From the NCBI GenBank assembly GCA_023101885.1, contig JALPQD010000159.1:834566-898565 (forward strand): a DNA stretch of 64,000 nucleotides, given 5' to 3'. Within the stretch, counting starts at the first letter, position 1; every line of letters starts with the position of its first letter. Positions 55,301-64,000 of the stretch are shown in pieces. The translations under genes and the position numbers were made by a program. The notes beneath the pieces are model-generated. The model worked only from the letters and a program-made list of their open reading frames with translations. It was not told where the DNA came from and searched no databases. This DNA comes from Typhlomys cinereus (Eukaryota; Chordata; Mammalia; Rodentia; Platacanthomyidae).

Positions 55301-56423
55301 TAAGGGTTGAAGACCCAGATATAAGCTCACACAATTACAGCCATTTGATCTTTGACAAAGGGGCCTAAGAAGTCCAATGGAAAAAGAACAGTGTCTTCAA
55401 AAAATGGTGCTGGCAAATCTAGATCTCCACATGCAGAAGATTAAAACTGGACCCATACTTGTCACCATGTACTAGAATTAATTCCAAATGAATCAAGGGC
55501 CTCAATATAAGGCCAGACTATAAAAACCATAGTTGAAAGGGTAGGGAACACCCTCGAGCTGATTGGGCTAAGCCAACAGTTCCTAAACAGAAATCCAATA
55601 GCACAGTCCCTGCTACCAACTCTCAACAGATGGGATCTTGTGAAATTAAAGAGCTTCTCTTCAGATAAAGTGATTGTAACCCGAGCATAAAGGCCACCCA
55701 CAGAATGGGAGAAAATCTTCACAAACCATATAACTGATAGAGCTCTATTAACCAGAGTGCACAAAGAACTTAGAAGACTAAACACCAAGGAAACAAATAG
55801 CCCAATTAAAAAATGGGCCTTGGAACTTAAAAGAAACTGTACTAGAGATGAAATTATAATTTCTAACAAATACCTTAAAATATGCTCCACATCCTTAGCC
55901 ATCAGGGAAATGCAAATCAAAACTTCCCTGAGATATCATCTCACTCAAGTCAGGATGGCAAAAATCCACAATACAAACAACACCAAATGCTGGAGAGGAT
56001 GTGGAAAGAAGGTTACTCTCCTACATTGATGGTGAGAATGCAGGCTTATACAGCCATTCTGGCGAGCCATCTGGAGATTCTTAAAGAAATTAAAAATTGA
56101 AATGCCCTATGACCCTGCTATTGCACTTTTAGGAATAACCCCCATACAGCAAAAATTCCATTTGATAGCACAAGCATGATCATTTTCATAGCTGCAGTGT
56201 TTACAATGGCAAAGTCATGGAATCAACCAAAATGTCCAACAGTTGAAAAGTGGATAAGGAAAATGTGTACATCTATACAATGGAGTACAACTCAGCCATC
56301 AAAAATGATGAATTACTGGAATTTGTTGGGAAATGGATGTCATTAGAAACAATTGTATTAAGTGAAGTATCCCAGACCCAGAAAATTAAGTGCCATATGT
56401 ACTCCCTAATAGGTGGCTGCTAG
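52389..56423 (+). pseudogene. L1 ORF2 (endonuclease/reverse transcriptase), copy B, broken
   Basis: Starts at ATG 52389 (MPRIKNNFSIITLNVND), with Asn of the LNVND motif and Glu of the QETH motif (about 52515) as expected for the AP-like endonuclease. The first frame runs to 52838. There a 14-bp deletion relative to copy A, between two TCAACA copies, shifts the frame just after LGDFN. A second frame (52816-53157) ends at TGA where copy A has TGG. The SINE at 53746 splits the region before the RT. In the RT, FADD-encoding sequence persists (TTTGCAGATGAC, about 54703-54714), but a 1-bp loss about 30 bp upstream puts it out of frame with the preceding segment. Later stops include TAG at 54901. 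Terminal stop TAG 56421-56423. Confidence 0.88.
53731..53983 (+). mobile_element. Young SINE nested in L1 copy B, 15-bp target-site duplication
   Basis: Exact flanks ACATATGAGGAAATC at 53731-53745 and 53969-53983. The head GGGGCTGGAGAGGTGGCTCA starts at 53747. Compared with the 16831-17154 copy, a segment of about 50 bp after the CAGAAGG of the B-box region is missing (GCAGGCAGAAGGCCTGCATT). So the copy has an internal deletion that removes the B box and the start of the body. The tail is CA-rich, then A-rich. Confidence 0.93.
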
Positions 56424-57448
56424 TTCCAAACTCATCTAGACACACTTAAGGATAAATCTTTGTAATATCTACAGTAATTTCAACGATTATGAACAGGAGG
56501 GATGGGGTAGGAGGGCCACACCAGAAACAAGGAGAGAGGGGACCATGTTACAGCAGAGAAAATAGGCCACCATCAAGGACTGCAAGTAAATAATGAGACA
56601 TCTGGTTAAGTTTACAGACTTTCTTTCCTGATCATTTACAACTGAGTGGGTATGATCTCACCAGAAGCAGAGGGCATATAGTCTGACAGATAAATAGTAA
56701 CCATTTTGCAAATGGGTGATTGACCCCTCCCTCACTGGGGTTTCCTACTTTTATTACATCTACCTTTGAATATACTCTTATAACAAGACTTTAGTTTAAC
56801 AGCTTTTTATCTCTGGCCAGGGGGTGGCATCCAATACCCATCATGATGGGGTGAAGGGCATTGCAGGAGCAGCAGAACTACAAAAAAAAAAATCAACAAA
56901 CCATAATCCAGAACTTCAGAAACTCTATATCAACCACCTGGAACTAGGCCAGCGTAATATCTCCCCATCCAGACGCTCAGGGAAATTTGTAGAACTAGGG
57001 GGCAGTAAGATTGTAAGAGCACAAGGATGGGAGGAGCAAGGATATGCAAGATACTCCACACAAGTTAGGGCCGAAGCAATCATAATTGGAGTTTGCATGC
57101 CCTGCACAGTGTCCAACACACTATTGACCCCACAAAGTCTAGCATGGGCTAAAGGCAGTAGTATTCTTGGAGGCAATGGATTGACAGCCACAGTAGTGTT
57201 CCTATGCATAAGGGGAACACAGGAAAGGGTTCTGGGAAATGCCACTTGGTCCTTGCACCTCATCAGAGAGGAGGACCCAGAGGAGAGTTTGGCATGCACA
57301 TCAAAGGATGCCCCGGAGAGTGGAGGGGGAAGCACTGGGGGATGTGGAGGGAGGGCGGAGTGGGAAGGGAGAGGAGGTGGGGGATTGGAGGGAGGGAGGG
57401 GACCGGTGTACCTGTTAAGTTTGTATGAGTGGAACTAAAATAAAAAAA
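56424..57448 (+). other. L1 copy B 3' UTR
   Basis: Collinear with the copy A 3' UTR. The purine tract (57320-57405) contains several GGG/GGAGG runs, followed by GTTAAGTTTGTATGAGTGGA and an A-rich tail. A 204-codon plus frame (56824-57438) runs through it and is an accident of the low stop-codon density of the purine tract. Confidence 0.85.
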
Positions 57449-57462
57449 AGAAAGAAAAAGGT

Positions 57463-58449
57463 AAGAAAACCTTCTGTATTTAATCATCTGATTAAAATAC
57501 AGAAGTGAAAACATGGGATATTTTTGTTGAGTAATGCATAATATAGTATTAGCTTGAGGAGCTTGAGGATAACATAGGATAAAACAAAAAGATATGCCCC
57601 TCAGAAAAGTATCTTATATGAAGTTATAAATCCCATATTATTTCATTTTTATGCATTGGAAAACTGTAGAATAGATATGTAAGGCTAGTATTTAATTGGT
57701 ACAATGAAATTTAAATTGAATGATGGATATAAAAGGAGATTATAGATGTTCAGAAAAAGGCAATTTATTCTTTTAAGAACAACTCTACTTTTCTGGCTAT
57801 TATGGAAGCTGACAAGCTCTCAACATACAGATAGGCTGAACTTTTTCAAATGCTTACCCTCATATACTCATTCTTAACCTTAATGGTCTGAATTATTTCC
57901 CATCATGACTACTGTATGAAAAAGAATCATGACATGAAATAACTTCCTAGAACATCTCACTAACCATAGGTTAACTTTCCCACCTTTGCTTTAATGAAGC
58001 TTCAGATTCTCTGCTCATTTCTTCATTCTTCAAATAGACCAAACTCTTTTCTATATGGGAATCTATGTCCATCCTCTTTTCTTCGTATGCAAGCTTATCT
58101 GTCCATTCATAATATAACAAAGTTACTTTTTTCTCCTTTGTACTTATGTGTCTCTCACCATTAACAAATAATAGTGTCTATTTCTCCCATTATATGCTTA
58201 AATCATATCATTGAATATAATTAAAATTTGACATGTTTCTTAGGCTTTTATGTTTATGTAACTCCCACAAGGTCTTAAGTGGTATGTATATAACAGCATA
58301 GGTTTGCAACATAGGTATCAGCAGCATAGATTTTGTAACATCATCTCTCTTTCACAGAGTAGGTGCTCAAAATGTATTTACAAAGATATTTAACTATCTG
58401 CATGCTTACAGCTGGCAGTATTTTTGTCAATAGCTAATGAACTATAAAA
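57463..58449. other. No feature recognised
   Basis: AT-rich flank of L1 copy B, no supported gene. Confidence 0.4.
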
Positions 58450-58790
58450 ATGTTGCTATGGTTGGAATGTAAAATGTTTCCTGAAAGATACTGAATTAAA
58501 AGCTCAATTGTCAATTATTGGACTGTTAGGGATTTATCAGAGCATAAGAACTTAGACATCATAAATTAATACCCTAATGTACTAGCTGCATGTTAGCATT
58601 AGTGGGAGGTGATAGAAAGTACAAGGCAGGGAAAACTTGGAAAAATATGTGATTGGAACCATATCTTGTGTAGTTATATATAATTCCCATTCTCTTCCTT
58701 CCTCTGTACTTCTTTGCCACCTTGAGGTGAGCAACTATGTTTCAATAAACACCTTCTACAATTAAATTTCAGGCTCATATTATGCAACAT
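58450..58790 (+). repeat. Old dispersed repeat, class undetermined
   Basis: TGCTATGGTTGGAATGTAAA at the left and GAGCAACTATGTTTCAATAA at the right recall the ends of a widespread old mammalian repeat. Related to 3255-3460. Confidence 0.35.
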
Positions 58791-60720
58791 CCCCGGGGAG
58801 GGGGGCAATGTTTCTTGAGCAGAAACCATGAATCAAAATTAATCATCCTGTGCTTTGGATACTGTTTCAGATATCTGCTACCTGTAGAGATGAAAAGCTG
58901 ACCAATAAAAGGAATTGCAAAAAGTTATTGCAGTAAAGTAGAGAAATTATTAGGCACTTATAATTGCTTAAGCAAAAAAATTTTGAGACCAAGAAATGTT
59001 CAAGTGAAAAGAATAAAAAATTTGGGTGAAAAACAGCAGAGTCTAGTAAACATTCTAATATTTTGAAATGAAGAAAAGTCAAAGAAAATGAAAGGATCAT
59101 TGAGGACATGAGAAATAGAAGTATAAGGCTTCACAACTAATAATGCAGGAGACTTATGAGGGACAGATAAGCATCTAAAGATGACTAACGTTTTACATGT
59201 GAGTGATTGCAACAATTGCATTGTTATTGCCCAAAGTAAAATTCTAAGAGAAGGAAAGAGAAGAATAAAGAAAATGATAGAATCATTCATTTGCATAACC
59301 ACTTCTGCAAACATAAATCTTGTTCTGTATAGGGATCACAAAAAAAAGTACAGATGAGTTTTATTCAAAATAGAAGACCTTATATTTTGGGTTTAACAAA
59401 ACGTTTTTTCAAATAATTAGTTTCATCAACAGTTGTAAGGCACAGAAAATTCCAAACTCTGAAGCAGAGGCAGAGGCAGAAGCAGCCCACCAACACTTTG
59501 TTTACAACATATCAAATTACATTTTGGTGCACCAGCCAAACAGTTCTGGAAATACCTTTAAAAGGAAGAAATTTCATGTAGAGAAAATATATTCAAAGAA
59601 AATAAAGGTTAAAAATACACATATATTGTGTACTTTTTGTGCCTGTAAATGAATAGCAATTTTGATGTTCTCAAAAATAAGTCAACATGCTAGGTATGGT
59701 TGTAAGTGATAAGGTAACCTTTCAGACATGAAATGAAAATTCTAACCATTACTTTAAAGGGAAGAGAAACCAATGTGATGGTTAAGTTGAAGTTTCTGTA
59801 AACAATGTTTGGAGCCAAGTTTCCATAATTCAAAACCTTCCTGCTGGCCATGATTTATGTCTATGAATGGTGCTCATGTACACATGTCCAATTTTCTATG
59901 GCTACATGGAAAAAATTGGCCTCAGAAAATGGTATATTTAGTGTCTTCCCAGAATTTAATTAAAATTCCCAGCTGACCAAGCTGACCCCAAATGGTGCCA
60001 TAACTAAACTTAGCAAAGCTCTTCTGAGGAGAAATATGACATTAATCTCAAGTCCAGCCATGATCAATCATAGTTGAACACTCTAAACACCATAATTCAT
60101 ATTGAAGGTGTCTCTGTGCTTGCAAATGTTTTCCAAGCAAAATTTATGTTTACACAAATGAGCCATTCATTTTGAACAGTCTTAACAGATCATATACATT
60201 TGTATTGGTAGAGAATGATTTTACAAAGACTGGTTGCTAGAAAACAAAGAAATTTTTTTAGTGAATTTGATACAGTTCAAAGTACACTAAAACTTTGCAC
60301 AATCTAGTTTCTATTTCATAGTCACCTATAATACCTTTCTATGCAACTCATGTTAATACTGTGGATATTACTTAACAGTACAATAGCATTAAAAAGATGT
60401 ATTGCATCTTAGGAGGAACTGAGTTTTGAAGTTCTTAGACTTAAGTATGTGATTCACTACTTTATTATGAAACTGTGGAATATAATTTTTTTAACATTAT
60501 GTCACTGATAAAATATGTGTTAAAAAGAATCAATCTAATTTGTGTTATAAAACTAGAACTGTGTTTCATATGAGGAATATGGTAGATTTGAGTAATTTTT
60601 CTTCTATCATGATAGAACACAAACAGCCGTACAATTCTTATATTTGTGTACCTATATAGAACCCTTGGTCAAGGACCCAAGATATACCATGAAAATAACC
60701 TTTGTAATCTTCCCATTTTT
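58791..60720. other. No gene; AT-rich unassigned sequence
   Basis: Minus frames at 58867-59109 and 59000-59314 are Phe/Leu/Ser-rich with no motif. A GGGGAGGGGGG patch lies at 58795-58805. Nothing named. Confidence 0.45.
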
Positions 60721-60759
60721 TTGCATTTTTTTATATAATACATTTTTATTATTATTTCA

Positions 60760-61800
60760 GCTCATACAAAATTAATAGGTACACCAGTTCCCTCCCTCCC
60801 TCCTCCTCCTGCCCGAACTCCCTGCTCCCCCTCCCCTCACCATTCCTGCCCCATCCCCCCATGCCTCCCGCCCTGATTCCTAGAGTCCTTTCTTGTGCAT
60901 GCCTGACACTCCTCTGGGCCCTCCTCTCCGATCACCTACAAAGACCCAGTGGCATTTCCCTGAACCCCTTCCTGTGTTCCCCTTAAGCATAGGAACACTA
61001 CTGTGGCTGTCAATCCCTTGCCTCCAAGGATCTTGGTGCCTTTAGCAGATGCTAGACTTTGTGAGGTCAATAGTGTATTGGACATTGAGCCGGTCATACA
61101 ATGTCCAATTATGATTGCTTCGGCCCTAACTTGTATGGAGTATCTTGCAAATCATTGCTCCTCCCATCCTTTTGCTCTTACACTCTTACCGCCCCCTCTT
61201 TCGCAAATGTCCCTGAGCTTCAGGATGGGGAGAGTTTAGTCTGACCTAGTTCTAGGTGGTTGATATAGAGTCTCTGAAGTTCTGGATAGTGGTTCGTTGA
61301 TTTTCTTTTGCAGATTTGTTGCTCCTTCAATGCCCTTCACTCCATCGTGATGGGCACTGTATGTCACCCCCTGGACAGAGACAGAAAGCTGTTAAACTGG
61401 AGTCTTATTATAAGAGCACATTCAAGGATAGATGTAATACTTATACCCAAAATTGGAATCGCAGGGTCATATGGCGTTAGGCAATGGGAGGAGTCAATCA
61501 CCCATTTGCAAAATGGTTACTTGTTAATCTGCCGGACTATATGCCCTCCCCTTCTGGTGAGTTCATACCCCCTTAGTTGTAAATGATCAGGAACGAATTG
61601 TGAACTTAACTAGGTGTCACATTACTTTCTTGCAGTCCTTGATGGAGGACTATTTTCTCTACTGTAACATAGTCAATTCGCTCCTTGTTTCTGGTGTGGC
61701 CCTCCAACCCCATCCCTCCTGTTCATAATCCTTGCAATTACTGTAGGTAATACATAGATTTACCTATGAGTGTCTCAAGATGGGCTGGGTGGGTTTGGTA
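60760..61800 (-). other. L1 copy C 3' UTR with an ORF2-derived patch
   Basis: Collinear with the copy A and B 3' UTRs except at 61443-61475. There, about 35 bp matching the ORF2 end at 62088-62122 (one mismatch in the core) replaces the normal sequence. The pyrimidine tract at 60785-60870 is the complement of the L1 purine tract. Confidence 0.85.
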
Positions 61801-64000
61801 TTAGGAGCCACCTATTAGGGAGTACATACGGCGCTTAATTTTCTGGGTCTGGGATACTTCACTTAATCTAATTGTTTCTAATGACATCCATTTCCCGGCA
61901 AATTCCAGAAACTCATCATTTTTGATGGCTGAGTAGTATTCCATTGTATAGATGTACCACAGTTTCCTTATCTACTCGTCAACTGTTGGACATTTGGGTT
62001 GATTCCATGTCTTTGCTATTGTAAACAGTGCTGCTATGAACATGGTTGTGCTTGTGCTATCGAGGCGAACCTCTGCTGTATGGGGGGTTATACCCAAAAG
62101 TGGAATCGCAGGGTCATATGGCATTTCAATCTTTAATTTCTTTAAGAATCTCCAGACGGCTTGCCAGAGTGGCTGTATGAGCCTGCACTCCCACCAACAA
62201 TGTAGGTGAGTTCCCCTCTCTCCACATCCTCTCCAGCATTTGTTGTTGTTTGTATTGTGGATTTTTGCAATCCTGACCGGGGTGAGATGATATCTCAGGG
62301 AAGTTTTGATTTTCATTTCCCTGATGGCAAAGGAAGTGGAGCATTTTTTAAGATATTTGTTAGACATTTTAATTTCATCCCTGGTAAAGTTTCTTTTAAG
62401 TTCCAGACCCCATTTTTTAATTGGGCCATTGTTTTCCTTGGAGTTTAGTTTTCTAAGTTCTTTGTGCACTCTGGACAGTAGAGCTCTGTCAGATATGTGG
62501 TTAGTGAAGATTTTCTCCCATTCTGTGGGTTGCCTTTGAGCTCGTGTTACAATCTCTTTATCTGAACAGAAGCTCTTTAATTTCACAAGATCCCAAATGT
62601 TGATAGTTGGTAGGAGTGACTGTGCCATTGGATGTCTATTTAGGAAATGTTGACCTAGCCCAATCAGCTCCAGGGAGTTACCTATCCTTTCAACTATGGT
62701 TTTTAAAGTCTCTGACCTTAAATCAAGGTCCTTGATCCATTTGGAATTAAGTCTTGTACATGGTGACAAGTATGGGTCCAGCTTTAATCTTCTGCATGTG
62801 GAGATACAGTTTTGCCAGCACCATTTGTTGAAGATGCTGTTCTTTTTCCATTGGATTCTTTGGGCCCCTTTGTCAATGACCAAATGGCTGTAATTTTGTG
62901 GGCTTATATCTGGGTCTTCAATCCTTATCCATTGATCTGTGTGTCTATTTTGGAGCCAGTACCAGGCTGTTTTTATAACTATGGTTTTGTAATATAGACT
63001 AAGGTTCGGTATGGTAATACCTCCAGCAGTGTTTTTGACACTCAGGATTGCTTTGCTATCCTGGGTCTTTTGTTCCTCCATATGAATTTTGAGATTGTTT
63101 GGTCAACTTCTTTAAAGAATTGCTTTGGGATTTTAATTGGTATAGCATTGAATTTGATTATTGCCTTTGGTAGGATGGTCATTTTTACGATGTTGATTCT
63201 GCCAATCCAGGAACATGGGAGGTCTTTCAACCTTCTGGAGTTTTCTGCAATTTCTTTCTTTAGGGTTTGAAAGTTTTCATTGTAAAGGTCTTTTACCTCC
63301 TTGGCTATGTTTATACCAAGGTATTTCATTTTGGGGGGGCAATAGTGAATGGGATGGTTTCTCTCACGGCTTTTTCACTTCTTTCATTCTGGGCATATAG
63401 GAAGGCCTCTGATTTTTGCACATTTATTTTGTATCCTGCCACACTGCTGAACTTCTCAATTAGTTCCAGGAGCTTCCTGGAGGAGTTTTTGGGATCACTC
63501 AGGTATAAGATCATGTCTTCTGCAAATAGGGATAGTTTGACTTCTTCCTTGCCAATTTGAATCCTTCTTATGTCCCTTTCTTGTCTTATGGCTTCAGCTA
63601 AGACTTTAAGTACAATATTGAATAGAAGTGGTGAGAGTGGACAGCCTTGTCTAGTTCCTGATCGAAGTGGGAATGATTCCAATTGTTCCCCATTGAGCAT
63701 AATCCTTGCTGTGCGCTTGTTGTATGCAGCTTTTATTATATTGATAAAGGTTCCTTCCATTCCTACTGTCTCTAGCGTTTTGATTATAAAAGGCTGTTGG
63801 ATCTTGTCAAAAGCTTTTTCTGCATCTATCGAGAGTATCATGTGGTCTTGGACTTTGGACTTGTTTACATGATGAATTACATTTATTGATTTGCGTATGT
63901 TGAACCAACCTTGTGTGCAGGGGATGAAGCCTACTTGGTCCACGTGAGTGATCTTTTTAATATGTTTTTGAATCCGATTTGCTAAAACTTTGTTGAGAAT
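61801..64000 (-). pseudogene. L1 ORF2 (reverse transcriptase and C-terminus), copy C
   Basis: Partial at its 5' side. The open segment from 64000 to 63326 covers RT motifs including [11 protein letters not shown], but the catalytic box reads FAED instead of FADD (codon GAA at 63518-63520). That replaces the first metal-binding aspartate by glutamate. A 1-bp loss near 63328 and another near 63050 shift the frame. Next comes a 369-codon segment (61972-63081) with the Cys-rich C-terminal domain (CWRGCGERGTHLHCWWEC). A Trp codon has become TAG at 61972-61974, about 57 codons before the family stop (61801-61803). Confidence 0.9.

Larger units (their letters stand above)
50434..57462 (+). mobile_element. 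Full-length L1, copy B, with 14-bp target-site duplication and nested SINE
   Basis: Exact flanks AGAAAGAAAAAGGT at 50434-50447 and 57449-57462 enclose 50448-57448 (7,001 bp, of which about 238 are the nested SINE and its duplication). Same architecture as copy A. ORF1 is open for 333 codons, the longest intact L1 protein in the window after the copy A and C RT segments. ORF2 is broken. Confidence 0.94.
60722..64000 (-). mobile_element. L1, copy C, 3' half, running off the window
   Basis: On the minus strand: ORF2 from within the RT domain (64000) to its end, then the 3' UTR to an A/T-rich tail at about 60722-60760. Same subfamily as copies A and B. The 5' half and one target-site duplication lie outside the window. 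ORF2 here is the least broken of the three in the part visible. Confidence 0.92.

Noticed and set aside
56824..57438. A 204-codon plus-strand open frame at the end of L1 copy B
   Set aside because: It lies in the L1 3' UTR and ends in the purine tract, where stop codons are rare. The equivalent region of copy A is not open in the same way, and the translation is low-complexity Gly/Arg at its end.

Overview
This is mammalian, non-coding, repeat-dominated DNA. It is AT-rich, with no convincing host protein-coding gene or structural RNA gene. The repeat content points to a myomorph rodent. There are three copies of a rodent-type L1 with GC-rich 5' UTR units and a purine-rich 3' UTR, old L1 3' ends resembling the Lx type, a gammaretrovirus-like LTR element, and many copies of a tRNA-derived SINE of the B2 superfamily whose body differs from mouse and rat B2. 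That SINE body suggests a lineage outside Mus and Rattus, possibly Dipodoidea or Spalacidae. This is inference from recall of repeat families, not a database match.

Layout. 1-5.4 kb: old L1 3' UTR pieces, undetermined old repeats and a SINE with clear target-site duplications (TSDs). 5.67-11.95 kb: a complete provirus-like element (LTR, primer-binding site, leader with tandem hairpin repeats, a gag start, about 4.2 kb of non-coding interior, polypurine tract, LTR) inserted into an antisense SINE, whose two halves flank it. 12-18.6 kb: SINEs and an old L1 3' UTR (16.3-17.65 kb), itself interrupted by a young SINE. 18.6-32.5 kb: old sequence with an Lx-like L1 tail carrying two convergent SINEs, MIR/L2-like remnants, several L1 3' ends, microsatellites and older B3/B4-like SINEs.

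32.5-39.3 kb: full-length L1 copy A (+). 39.3-50.4 kb: SINE, two inverted L1 insertions (the one at 41.9-44.1 kb fits twin priming), an old repeat and mostly unassigned sequence. 50.4-57.5 kb: full-length L1 copy B (+) with a nearly intact ORF1 and a nested SINE. 60.7-64.0 kb: L1 copy C (-), cut by the window end.

The elements form a retrotransposition system. The L1s encode an RNA-binding ORF1 protein and an endonuclease/reverse transcriptase, ORF2. By known biology that machinery also mobilises SINEs, and the SINE TSDs and A-rich tails here agree. All three L1s carry inactivating lesions. The LTR element has only a fragment of gag and would have needed proteins in trans. The best candidates for something undescribed are an ORF0-like antisense reading frame in the L1 5' UTR, shared by copies A and B, and the LTR element's leader, which has three tandem hairpin units and a hydrophobic N-terminal extension in frame with Gag.
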